NCBI RefSeq assembly: GCF_041381155.1 | Contig: NC_091139.1 | Coordinates: 7,006,383 to 7,070,382, forward strand | Reading direction: 5' to 3' | DNA length: 64,000 nucleotides | Origin: Argopecten irradians | Lineage: Eukaryota; Mollusca; Bivalvia; Pectinida; Pectinidae | Shown here: piece by piece, positions 1-12,700 of the stretch | Layout of the letters: each line of letters opens with the position of its first letter | How positions within the stretch are numbered: the first letter of the stretch is position 1 | The notes under the pieces: model-generated | Told to the model about the DNA's origin: nothing | The model's input: the letters and a program-made list of their open reading frames with translations, nothing else | Database searches by the model: none | Translations under genes and position numbers: made by a program

Positions 1-254
1 TCAACATCTGTTGTTATTGTTAAATGGTTCAATTTCAGAGATACTACTATCTATATCATCACCACAGTTCCACAGTTCGAAAATTAATGAAAACAAAAAA
101 AAAACAAAGATGCAAATTATCTAGGCAGCAAATGACTGTAAACATATTGTTTTTGCTATACTTATTATTTTAATTATAAAATTATTACCATAATTTTTTC
201 TCTGACCCGATAAAACGAGTGCCATAAGTACAGGTTTTTTTTCTGAGACGTTAG

Positions 255-692
255 TCACCGGGGCTAATCTTACAGACCGGGCCACGCTATTTACGCTCGT
301 GGAAACACTTCTTTTACTTAGAAAACTGTCGTCTGGGGGAGCGTATGTGATAAATATTTGCTCGGTGTTCAATTCATGGTCAAGAATCCAAATATGCAAG
401 TTGCCCACGGAACAGTCGAGTGTTTGGCTAATGGGTAGAAGCAAAATTGATGTTTTATTGTATTATACTTTGTCCTGTATTTCTCACACAATATAGACGA
501 GTATGTCATATCATGGTTTAAAAGTGTTATTTTTGTTATATATTCAAACAGATATATATATATGAACAAGAGACGGAGTAAAAACTGGATTCGGTTCATT
601 GAATTATCATAGATTTCAATGATTAGATGACTTTTCTTGTTGAATGTTACTGTTATAACTACATTTTCTAAATTACGCATGCGAAAACGCTA
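255..692 (-). repeat. Arm 1 of a large inverted repeat
   Basis: Read on the minus strand, this stretch closely matches 1870-2303 read on the plus strand over about 435 bases, with scattered substitutions and small gaps. The spacer between the arms is about 1.2 kb. Both arms can be translated into related peptides that share the motif TEQIFITYAPPDD and the motif VNSVAR, but I recognise no family. It could be two opposed copies of a dispersed repeat or a duplicated gene fragment. Confidence 0.75.
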
Positions 693-1466
693 CGGATTTG
701 TATAGCTGTACGCATATGGAACACTTATAAAATTAATAATACAAGGCAGTGGATATTAGTTTTTGAAATATAATTTCTTAAATCAAAAGTAATTTCCATG
801 ACAACATACATGTATATGTATATATACACGTGATATTTTATTTGTTTTATTGTTCGAATCTAGTTTATCTTTTCTTATGGAAACAGATCAAGTTCGTTTA
901 ATTTTGATATTCCCAAGAATTGGACTAGCAACATATGTCCCTATAAGAGAACCTTTTCCATTTTTAGGAACGAATCTGATCATGACGTTCCATCAAACTG
1001 AATACCACGTTCCGTTTGAACGAAACCGGTTCATCTGGTACTTCTCGTTTGAGGGTTCCAAGTTCTAAGACGCTTATCCGTCATCTTGAATAATGCATGC
1101 TTAGAATGTGATTGTTTCAAAACGTTTAAACGAGAATGTTTCCCAAAATGTTTATTTCGCTGTTCACAGATGAAGCGTTGAACTATTTTCAATTGGCTAT
1201 AAAATCAGAATAGGTTGGATTACAATTTGAAAACGTGACTTAATTTATTTTTTATACACTGCATTTCAATTCAAAACACGTGATAATCATATATGGTATA
1301 GTAAATCTTTGATCAGATGATTTGAAGATTGTCTTATACCTTATTGGATTATATACATACATTTATGAAAATGCATAAATTAAAAAAATAGTTTCTGCGA
1401 TATCAAACCAAGAAAAAATATACTTTAGAATCTACGTTATGTTATCAGCAAATTATTGCGCGCATA
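693..1466. other. Spacer of the inverted repeat, no gene seen
   Basis: AT-rich DNA between the inverted arms. One open frame at 850-1068 has no recognisable domain and looks like chance. Nothing else can be supported. Confidence 0.4.
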
Positions 1467-1795
1467 TGATCATTGACTGTCAGGGTAATATAAGGACGGC
1501 CTCCCATGAACATGCTGTGTGTTTTGGAAGGCTGTGGTATATTCGTGTTGTATCTTCTTGTATAGTGAAACTCTTGTCCTTTTTATAGTGATATAAGCTT
1601 TAGTATACATCAGAAGACATCATGCAACACACCCTACCGGTCACGTTAACCCGGTCGCTAAGAGCCTTAATCATACCTCGTGTCAGGCGGTGTCAAGGGA
1701 GACGTTTCGAAGAAGAAAATAAGTAGAAAAAAAAGTTAAGAACCTAACTTAAATTTAGTTGTTCGATCATGCGATAGGGGCAGCACGTACTATTC
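1467..1795 (-). repeat. SINE-like repeat, V-SINE/tRNA type, copy 1
   Basis: It shares several blocks in the same order with 52678-53165: the 'cagggtaatataaggacgg' tail region, the 'cttgtatagtgaaactcttg' block, the 'caccctaccggtcac' block and the terminal 'atcatgcgatagggg' block. Short repeats with this tail are common in mollusc genomes. The A and B boxes are too worn in this copy to name with confidence. Confidence 0.5.
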
Positions 1796-1869
1796 TACTG
1801 AAAACTGAAGAAATGATTTAGGAACTAAAATGTATCCGTTGTCTTGTATGTTGTTTACTATGCTGGTAA

Positions 1870-2303
1870 GCGTTTTCGCGTGCGTGATTTAGATAATATA
1901 GTTATAACAGTAACATTCAACAAGAAAAAGTCATCTAATCATTGAAATCTGCGATAATTTTATGAACAGAATCCGGTTTTAGCTATGTTTCTCGTTTAGA
2001 TATATATCTGTTTGAATATATAACAAAAATCATACTTTTCAATCATAATATGACAAACCCGCCTATACTGTGTTCGAAATACAGGACGAAGTATAATACA
2101 TTAAAACATAAATTTTGCTTCTACGCATTGGCCAAACACTGTTTCGTGGGCAACTTGTATATTTGGATTCTTGGCCGTGAGTTTAACACCGAGCAAATAT
2201 TTATCACGTACGCTCCCCCAGACGACATTTTTCTATGTAAAAAAAGCGTTTCCACGCGCGTAAATAGCGTAGCCCGGTTCGTACGATTAGCCCCGGTGTT
2301 AGT
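1870..2303 (+). repeat. Arm 2 of a large inverted repeat
   Basis: Opposed partner of 255-692. This arm holds an open frame from 2050 to 2358 whose central part matches the translation of arm 1. The match begins near 'cgttttcgcgtgcg' and ends near 'gattagccccggtg'. Flanking bases do not match, so the arms seem to be bounded units. Confidence 0.75.
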
Positions 2304-4121
2304 TATGAAAATATTTACAGAAAACAGTTCCGATACAGATAAGGAGCAGCAAAGATAACTGCAATGTAACTTGGGATCATGGGTGCTTGCTATGTAGTGA
2401 CAATGACACATTTTATTGAGAAATTTCTGTCTTTGCATATTGCTATCTAGAGTTATCTGTACTTGTATGTAGGTATCGATTCTCCTACGAGCAGTTGGCA
2501 TCTGTCACGACAAGTGAGAAACTCTTGGCTTAATGTATTTAGAACGCCAATGGGGAATTTGTTAGTATTACTCCCTTAATTGAAACCTATCAATTGAGTA
2601 ATTCAAAGTTGCAAATCCATTCTACAAAGTTGTAAGCTGTTCATCCTCCTCCATTGTAAGTATCAAATAAAATCTGTAGGATATTGGAGTATCCTTCCCT
2701 CCATGGTGTAGCCAAATAATGTTGTCAAAAGTATTAAAATAAAGTGAATACTTGTATCGAAGTTACCGGTCACTTGTTCCGTTGAGCTTTTCTATACTCA
2801 CCTTTGTTCCTTCTCACGATTACATTACATACTCGGTATAGTCTTACGACATAGGCTGTAACTGAATAAAGCCTACTGGAAAACTCCATCCCTGATAAAT
2901 TATCTGGATTTTTTTGGGGTTCTGAAATATTTCCAAATGGCGTCACCTTTTATTGGGTTTTATTAGTTTAACGTCCTATTACCAGTCAGGGTGAAGTTGG
3001 GACGTGTCAGGTTTGTTGGTGGAGGAAAGTGAGAGTATTCAGAATTCAGAAACTATGAAAAGGTGAATCGTTGTTATTAAGGAATGTTGGCATTAAGAAT
3101 AAATCTGCAAAATAAATTTGCCAAGCCCATTTAAGTTGATGAGGTCTGTTTAGTTCCATTAACTTTTTCTTGTTAGCTATTATGTAAAACTTCATCTTTT
3201 ATGAAACATCATCAGCTAGATATTATAATTATGCAAATAGTAGCCCTGGGCGATCTCCTAAAGTGGAAGTGCCGTATTGGTCAACTGTGCGTAAGGTGAC
3301 ATTTTCACCAACAACCCGAATAAGTGTATGATATGATCAGCTGGAAACATGGCACACATTGAGGACGCTGATGTTAAACATAGATAGGGATGGTCATTTG
3401 TTATATGAACGACCACATGTTTAGGAATTTTATTTTTCGTAATAATTCAATTTTGCCTTTCATAAAAAAAATATCCATTGCTTTGATTAAATAGTCTCAT
3501 GACGTCTACCTTTGTAACGTTACCTCCGATTGGCACGTTACAATATTGTAATTGTTTGAAAACATTACGAACTTTGTTATTCATTTTAATAATAAAACAT
3601 TGGATTTAATTGTAACTATTGACATAAACATTGTCAATGGTTTGAAAATCAGAAGACACTCCCATCAGTAGCATCTTGATTTTTATGAGAGCTCACTCTC
3701 ATTTTTTGTGTGATATTTAAAAAGTCCTAGTATATTCAATTCTAAAATATTGAAAACATGTATAGGTTTTTTTTCATTGATAACGTGTTGATACTATTGT
3801 TGATATAAATATCAGTTAATATTTACATTTTATTATACGGAACCACATCCGGTTAAGATACTGCGGTTTCTGGCATTTTTAAAACGTTTCGGTATATTGG
3901 TACATGTACGTGCATACCACTAGTTCATAATGACCAGTCCTTACAGATGATTGGTATTATTTATTCAATACTAAAACACAATACAAATATCTCGATTAAA
4001 ACAATAGTTTTTATCTAACGTTAGTTGCATGGACGAAATTGATTGCTTTTCTATTTCAATGTCACATAATGACTGTATTAAAATATCTTATTATATAACA
4101 TACATTTAACAAAATTACATT
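2304..4121. other. Intergenic, with a SINE-tail fragment near 2945-3040
   Basis: The stretch 'tttaacgtcctattaccag' followed by 'cagggtgaagttgggacg' near 2968-3000 matches the tail of the SINE-like repeats at 52.7, 56.4 and 61.7 kb. The rest is AT-rich and without a supported gene. Confidence 0.4.
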
Positions 4122-4466
4122 TTAGGATGCTCCACCGCTGACAAATGGTATTTTGTCTTTATCAAAAAACAGGAGCAGACGATTTAGTATTTTTCTTCAC
4201 TTACATAAAATTACTTACTTTACACCATTAAAATTGAGCTTGTAATTTTAAGTTTGAAATATAAAAAAAATAATTAATTGCATCCCGAAAAAGGTCCGTG
4301 GCACCATATCCTATATGGAATGAAGTACTGATTACGCATGCACCAAAAGCAAAACAAATTATTTTATATATTTTTTTGTATTAATTAGACATATATACGA
4401 TAAATACCAATTATTGTTCAAATGATGAATATCCTTTATGCCCTGTCGGCGGTGGAGCATCTTTAA
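4122..4466 (+). mobile_element. MITE family A, copy 1
   Basis: The ends are inverted: 'ggatgctccaccgctgaca' on the left and 'tgtcggcggtggagcatc' on the right, about 345 bp apart. The inside matches 40580-40943 over nearly its whole length, and 48695-48964 and 59288-59548 in the opposite orientation. No coding capacity is seen, so this is a non-autonomous DNA transposon. The autonomous partner is not in the window. Confidence 0.85.
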
Positions 4467-6784
4467 AGTTTATAAGCATTAGCGAATGTCAATAAAAAGG
4501 GAGAGGGATCAAACTTGATATATTTAAACAAGAATTGTAGCAACACTAATATAATCATAAACAATGGTTAAATCATCCTTGTAACGAGCATTTTCATTGG
4601 ATTAAAAATGTGTTTTATTATTTCATAATATAAAAGAAAAATGATGTCGTCTTAGATTTGCTGAAATAGCAGCGCAATATTTTCGAAAAAAAAGTCCTTT
4701 AAATGGAATAGAATTTCACCATATCGGATTATTGAAAAAAATAATAATCACCAGTTTCTGAAAAAAAGAGTTTATTATAATTTTTTTCTTGTATTCATGT
4801 TTCGTAATTTAGTAAGTACATTATCGTACATAATCTCGTTAATTTCTAATTAAGTGAAAGCCTGAAGATTTAAGATGAGTGAGGAGACTGGCATGTGACT
4901 ACTTAGGAAAAGATAATTGAAATATCGTGACATAAAATGTCTTGTTGGTCGTATGTTTTTATAATGAGGTCAACATTAAGATGATGTTGATATAATGGGC
5001 ATTGTTCTTGTGTTTTTTATGTTCGCCAAATATACAATGTACCAATACGAAGTGCTAATTAATATATGACAAAAGGTTGACAATTGTAAAACAGAACTAT
5101 ACCATTTATGAATATATATATACTTTTTTCTTTTATTGATTTCGATGTAGTATAATTGGGCGTTTTTCTTTATTTTTTTACTTAGTATGCACGCAAAATA
5201 TGCGGACATATAATGTGCTTATTGATATATGACATCAAATTGGCCTTATACAATAACAAAAAACTTAGAAATACAATATATAATGATTTATGAATATAAA
5301 TATGATATTTACCTTTTTTCCAATTAATTTAAATCTGAAGTTATAATGGACTTTTTGTTTTGTTTTTTCTATTGTCTAAAAGCTAATTGATACATGTAAG
5401 TAGGTTAACTCGAGAAAAAAAAAAAAAAAAAATCATCTGGGATTTTATAAGTGCTGTTTTTATTTAATTTATCAAAATAGAATTTATAAATGCAGTTGAC
5501 GTTTACCCCCACTCTGCATTATTTTTTTTATTCTTTAGCATCCTAAGTCTTATTTGTTTCCTTTCCACTCGAACGATTAATTAGGTCAAGTCAAGTTGTC
5601 TACTGTTGTGTTTTACATTAAGACAATAAAACCAGGAAAGGTAATCAGAAAAAAAGATGTTTCGTGTTTGTTTTAATGGTATTGACTGTATCATAATAAA
5701 AAAAATATGTTTAAGTAATAGAACTTATAAAACGGTAAATTCTATATTTGAACATGAAATCATCATTAAAATTCAAAACTTTTTTTTAAATGATGAGGAC
5801 ACGCATCACTTGTATAATGCAGATCACCAATAACACAATGATCTTACGGTGTGGGAAATCGATGAAGCGTAAAGAACATTGTGGGGTTTCGCGGTTTGTG
5901 TGGTAAACAGTGAGACCTCTGATAGAATTCATGAGTTTTGAGGCAGTGATAATTTGAGAACTTTCATTTGACCTGATTGTATCATTTAACTATTTTTTAC
6001 AGATTATACTTTTAACTGTTTGACATGTTGTTCTTTTTGTTTCATTTTTGGTACCATAAAGTAGTTTCTTTCAAAATTCTTGTTTTTAAGAAAAAAAGTT
6101 TTACAGATACATGGCTACAACCTGTATAAACTACATCAAATATTAAAAGTCTCAAGAGAAATGTAAAAATCTGAGGTGTCATCGTGTGTAACATTGTCTA
6201 GTTATGAGTGGGTTTTTTTAAAATTCATCGGCGTCATTTTGCTATATGTATATTGCTTTAAATCCAGATAAGGCTTCATCGAAGACTATTTGCTTGGTAT
6301 TATTGTAATCTTTTATACATGTACCTTTGTCATGCTGAATCTAGCAAAATGCATATCTATATAGCTATCGTTCAGAAATAGGAGAAGTCGTGCATAATAA
6401 AGTTTATAATGATAATGATGCAAAATTAACGTTTACCAAAACTTACAAACTACATGTTATTTTTACTTCTGAAACCATCACCACACACATGTATAGCCAT
6501 CAATTGTTACCCAAAGGAAAATGATTCAACGAGGTATTGGCAGAAAATGCTTCAGCTCTTAGATGGCCGTACATATCTTTTTATCAAATAAGATGCCAAT
6601 ATTCAGCATATACCAGATGACATAATAGAGAATGAGAGTGGAAAACGATATGATGATGCTGCATTCTTTCATGTTAACATATATCTATTCGTGCTTGGAC
6701 TATGCGACAATGATTCGAATAACAATCATCCGATTTAAAATATTTGATAGCTACCATGTAAACAAGGATAGTTTTTGCACGACA
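4467..6784. other. Intergenic AT-rich DNA with a weak duplication
   Basis: Between about 5020 and 5340 two diverged copies of a unit of roughly 190 bp can be followed by shared words such as 'atatatgacaaaagg'/'atatatgacatcaaa' and 'atttatgaatata'. No gene is supported. Confidence 0.35.
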
Positions 6785-7200
6785 AATAGTTATGAAACAT
6801 TCGTTGTTTTTTTTTTAAATTTTTTTTTCATTTTTTAGAGCATTTAAAGAGAATTGCTATATGAACATTAGTATAGTTTATATTCGTACACAGCAAATAG
6901 TTATGCAATATTCGACTTTATTTTGAAGAGCATTGAAAAAGAATTACTAAATGAATATTCGTATATCTTATACTCGTACACAACAAATAGTTATGCAATA
7001 TTCGATTATTTTCTGAAGAGATTTGAAAAAGAATTTCTATACGAATGTTTACTTTACGGACATTCGTATATCTTATAATCGTACACAACCAATAATTATG
7101 CAATATTCGACTGTTTTCTGAAGAGCATTGATAGAAATGTACATAAACATTCGTATATTTTATACTCGTTTTATCAATTTCGTATATTTTATACTCGTTT
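6785..7200. repeat. Diverged tandem repeat, unit about 100 bp
   Basis: About 3.5 units share the words 'agttatgcaatattcga', 'gaagagcattgaaaaag' and 'attcgtatatcttata' in a fixed order. The open frames reported here on both strands come from the repeat and are not genes. Confidence 0.7.
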
Positions 7201-8592
7201 TATCAATTTCACTAGATCTACTGATTATTTTGATTATTAAGTCCCATGGTTTTTACGGTCAATATCGACTACGCTTATGCATCAATTAGTTACATCAATG
7301 GTAAACAAACAATAAAACATCATTCACACAAAGCATTGGAAAATAAAGGAAAGTAATATTATCTATGATAAAACCACTGAAAGGTTCACTCACAAAGTTG
7401 AAGAAAGCGAAGTGTGTGACTTAGTATTCAACTAGAACTTTCGGCTAAATCGACTGTAAATGATGAAACCCTATGAAGCTAAAATTATAAAATGGTTTAG
7501 AATGTACTTGGAGGTTGCGAGGCAATATAGTACAAAGCAATTTGTTGTCCCAAAAACACGTTGCGTCCATTAAATTGTACAAAATAAATGGATGTATGGG
7601 AATGGTAGCCTATCAAGTGTCCCTTAATTAGTCGAATATCACGACTAGTTTCTTCACAAAAATAATTGATGGAAGCAGAAAGACGTATATCACAGATGCA
7701 GAGAAAATTATATGAAAATTTATGCTTCGTTTCAAAATTAATATTCAAAGTTAATTAATTTCTGTTAAACTACTTGAAGATATTAACTTTACTTTAAAGG
7801 AAAAAATAATTAAAAGTTAACGACTATGATAAATCATAGCAAAAGTTAACATAAACAACGGGAGTGGCTACGTTACATGACATCTCTCCCAATCATGCCT
7901 GACCGGACCGCCTCTAAACTATTCTTTAAAGCAGCGCTTACGTTCAAATCAAGAATACCATAAACTTAAAGATATTTTGGTAATTCAAAGGTCGTGGTAT
8001 GTGCACGGCCGACGCGATGTTTAATCCACAGTCCGGCGCCTCTATGTGTCAACTGTTCTAATACAGTGACACCTTGTCGTCACCTCTCGGAGATTATGCT
8101 ATCAGAGCCGCTAATAAAACAAAGGTTTCACCTGGTTAGTGCCTCTACCTGCCGTTACCTGTACCGAGGCCTGTACACTGTAAGGGATGTTTTAGTATGC
8201 TCGGCAGCTCGTTTGTATGCTGTGTATGGTGAAGACGTCAGCGATGCTGTCAAGTGGTGATAGATTGTCATCGAGTGGCTCTGACCTTAGAACAGAGAAC
8301 ATTAGAGACATGACCCACCTCCACCATTAGTCAAGTTCTCGGAGTACAGAGAAGAGAGATTCGTACAGTTATTGTAGATATTTACGTTGGACTGTGTAGC
8401 TTCAGTGTGTCATCAGTGTATAGCTTATACAGTTTACATATGTTCGTAGTGAAGGAATGTTGTCGTTACAGAAGTGTGTTCATAGAAATGAACGGATTTA
8501 TTAGGCCACATGGGAAAATACGCCAATAACCGTGAAGTATACCGCGTTCTGAACACAAGATGATAGTGGTTGTTTGTTGTATGTGACCCAAC
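7201..8592. other. 5' flank and probable 5' UTR of the EGF-TIR gene
   Basis: GC content rises from about 7860 towards the start codon at 8593, as expected for promoter-proximal and UTR sequence. No TATA box can be assigned with confidence. The short open frame at 7994-8260 shows no family features. Confidence 0.3.
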
Positions 8593-9748
8593 ATGGTCCT
8601 CCATTGGTCTTTGGATTGTACCTTATCATTTTACATCTCTACTTTGGTCGCGGGATTATTGACGCAATCCGTACTCTCGCAAAGTCATTTTGGTTCTCGT
8701 CCCCTTTGGGGATCAGGCAGGGGGCGACCACCAGGTAAAACCTGTCTCGATTACTGTCAGTTATTTTCAATATGTCACCACGGAAAATGTTTTCTTGATC
8801 AGTCTTCATGCGAAGTGATTTGCGCATGTGAGGAAGGATATACGGGGAAATGGTGTAAAGAGAAGGTGAGTACGACAGACAACAATACAGACGACAATAG
8901 TACAAAGGTCGATACTCCATGGATATCTCATTCACAAGCCGCACCATCTGGTCCAACAAAACGACCTCTCATGATATTAGGGACTTTCAGACCAAGAAAT
9001 GGCAACAGGAAAAGCCCGCCATTTATTTTCCCCATGAGCAAGCCCCCATCCATCACAAAAAACAATGAAGACGATTCCGATCATGAAAAAACCAAGCCAG
9101 CTGATAATGCCTCAAATAATGTTAAATCAAATACTGAACAGATGGTTTTACCTAATAGTACTACCATGACGGTCATACGTACCGAACTAGAAGATATGAA
9201 TAACTTAACGAGAGTCAGCATTGAATCCACCCCATCTGCATCACTAGAGATGGCTGACAAAGACACTGGCAATGTTACTAGTGAATCAGACAATTCAACC
9301 GTCCCTGCCTTATCCGGGGTACTGGATGACATAAAACTACCAGAACCTACACCAGAAGAATCCACTTCCCCATTAACTATGTGTGAAAGGTCGTGTCTTG
9401 TCGGTCAGTGTATTTTGAACGAAGGGGTTTACAAATGTGTTCAGGAGTCCACACCTTTCCATATGTCCACCATGGATAATTCCTCGACAAGAGGAGAATG
9501 CGGAAAAGGCTTTAAGTGTAAGCATGGGATCTGCGATCCTGAACAACGTCGTAAAGGCCGGATTAAGTGTCTGTGTGATAAAGGCTGGATCGGTACCCTG
9601 TGTGAACACGCATGTGAACTGGACTGTGGTAAACACGGAGAATGTGTCCATACTAACAGGAACAAAACCGCCATGATTTGTCAGTGTGATGCTGGGTTCG
9701 ATGGAGACAAGTGTCAGGACTTGATTGTCCTACCAGAATACACTAAAG
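8593..9748 (+). CDS. EGF-TIR receptor, coding exon 1 (signal peptide and EGF modules)
   Basis: Encodes residues 1-385 plus one base. The open frame runs on to 9864, but a donor AAAG|GTAATT at 9748/9749 leads in phase into exon 2; the extra 38 codons would otherwise give a secreted form. Visible motifs are CACEEGYTGKWC, CLCDKGWIGTLC and CQCDAGFDGDKC, the typical C-terminal half of EGF modules. Confidence 0.88.
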
Positions 9749-12700
9749 GTAATTACAATATATCAAAAATGTTGAAGGGACCTTTCCCTTTTTGGACATT
9801 TGGAAAATGTTTCAATCCTAAATATAAACATAGGAAAGTTGATTATATATCCTATGAGGCCTAGTGGTTATAAATGCATTACCAAAAGGTATATAAATAC
9901 AACATTCACAATGTATTGGTCAAGAACTTAAGAACTTAGTTATCATCTCAGAATTGTGGTCAATCTGAGTGTATCAATAAAGAATTTTTCTTTTCTTTTT
10001 TTCATTTAGCGATACTACATTTTCCATTTTCCTGTTAAGTTTCAATTCAATACCCTAAAACTGTTTCAAACAAAAGAAATTATCCTTTACCAAGTTGTTA
10101 ATTGTTATTTCTCTGTAGTTGACTAACGTGTTTCGTAAAAGATTGTACCTCCCGTAATATAAAAACAAAATCAACCATGATAGGCTAATTGGAAAACATT
10201 ATTAGTATTCTCACTTCCTTATTAAATAATATATATCTGGTATATTATAAACTCTTAGAAAGAAATAGTAAAACAATGAAAAGTTTTAATTACTGCTTAT
10301 TCTGAATATGTTAATTAGAATGAAAATGAATAAATTAAGATTCCATTGACCTGATTTCAAATTTCGGAGTGTGGTATAATTCATATCATTTTAGCATAAT
10401 AAGAGCGTGTATGAGAAACAGAAGGTATGACCAAAACATCGTAACAATATATATTTCACACGATTTGGAAGATAGTATATGATATAAAATAAACAGTTCA
10501 AAAAGTATAATAAAGACGCGAATTGATAACTATGGTTTATTTCAACAATTTGTTATGTACAATAATGTGCAATCAACGTCTCGGTTGGTTGCACACAACA
10601 CGACATCATATATCACTGAGTTCTTTGTTATACTCTGTCATGACTTCAGGACCACACCTCCAGCTAATCCGCATGAACTGCATAACTATACGGACAGCTT
10701 CAGCTACATCTATGCGACTAAAATTAAAGAAATAAATCACTAGATAATGTTAAGAACAAATAAATTCCCTTTCCTATGATTATGTTTTAATATAATTATA
10801 TTTTGCTATTTTTAAGTGTTTTGGATATCCAATTAATAATTTACGTTGTATGGATTGGTGAACACAATTGATGCACTATAGATATACAAAACACACTACC
10901 GCGTGGGGAACGACGATCAATCACAAATGATATAAAAATGTCACGGGTCACTCTATAAGACAGTAATATATACTTTTAGTAGATCAGATACGTCAGTTAT
11001 TCGCGTCCTGTCTCTATAACTTGACTGTTAACCCGTGTCTCTATATCGCCTTGTAAAGACTTGGGTATTTGGAAAATTTTCATCTTATCTTCTTATTGCT
11101 TATATTATCTCATCATGCAGCATAATTACTGTTTTATACCATCAAATATCTTATCCGTTCCTTTATATTGTATAATCAAGTATATTAACCTAGGTGTCCA
11201 TTCGGCGTTTAGTCGTTTCATCGGTAAAAACGTATTTACTGGCATAGATAGCCTGCCATTTCATACAAAATTGCTCGAACCCGTTCCCATTACTTGTCAA
11301 ATAGAGAAGATGTACAGTTAAGGTCGTATTATTTACTCTAATTGTTCTACTGTAACTGTTTATTGAAGTTCTTTACATATGTCTTAAAAATTCTTTTTTT
11401 TATTAAATTTGCAACTATTTTGGAGATCTCAAGCAAAGTAACATAAGACAGAGAATCGCTAAATACAGGGGGTCGTCGTGACAGTCTCGACTGTATACAC
11501 TTTCTGAATCGATCCTTTCTACAACTGTGTATGCTATGTTGACAACACATTGTAAATAGTTCAATTATTTCACCTGGATCTATTCAATTTTAAATTTAAA
11601 TTTTGCAAGACATTGTCTTAAATATAAAACACACGACACATACATAAATGCATACAAACACACAAAAAATTGCATATCTACCGTGATTTAAATCAGCTTG
11701 AAATTGTTTTTGTCTAAACTGCAACAAAACATTCAACTTTTCTTTTAGTTAAATTTGCATTTAATTGAACATAGGTTTAGTAAATAAATGCAATGGGAAA
11801 ATCTAAATATAAATTATATTTATTTTTCTAACATCGGTCAAAAGAATTAAATCAGCTTAAAATGGTTTGTATCACAAATAATATCACTGCAACAAAACAT
11901 TCAACATTTTTGTTAATAATATTTTGCATTGAATTGAAAATATATTAAGTTAATTAATTCAGTGAGAAATGTCTAAATATAAATGCTAATGTTATCTCTA
12001 TCATCGGTCAAAAGAATTAGCCTTTTATTATTACTTTTAAATGACACTGCACTTGTGCAGTTTGGAACCCTAATTTGAATTACATGTCCCTATACATTTT
12101 AATTACAGTGTAGCAAGCAATAAATACAGTATATATTTTAACTCTGTACGTGTTTCATTATGCAAAAGTAATATAATAGTTTACTGTTTCCTACTTTATG
12201 TTCGGTATATCACTGTATGTATATATAATTCACACGTGCGTGCCATATTCGCTGTGCACTGAGCTACCTTTAGCTGGAGGGCAAATTCTTCATATGGATA
12301 TACATATATATTTTGACTCACCTTCCAAGATTATCGCTTCTTAAAACAATCGTTTTTATGCTCTCCCCTATGCATAAGATTTTGAAAATTCAATTTTTTT
12401 ATCATATTACTTTGAGACATTTAATCTTAATCTGCACAACCTCTTTAAGAAATTAATCTGCCAAGGAATGGATGTACTCAAACTCACACAAATTAAACCA
12501 TGTAGTGAACTAGGGGATCTTTCCAGTGTCTTTCTTTAAAAATACATAATTCTATAAAGACTATAAAAGGCTGTATCATTATGATTTTTTAATGTTTAAA
12601 ACCATTCTGATCTAAATGAATTTATAAGTCACACAATATTTGGGATATTCTTCCAAAAATGAAGTCTGGTGACACTATAGAAGAAAGAAACATCATCATT

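Noticed and set aside
8593-9864. A purely secreted EGF protein as the main product
   Set aside because: The donor at 9748/9749 joins in phase to the TM and TIR exons, which otherwise would have no start. A secreted isoform is kept only as a finding.
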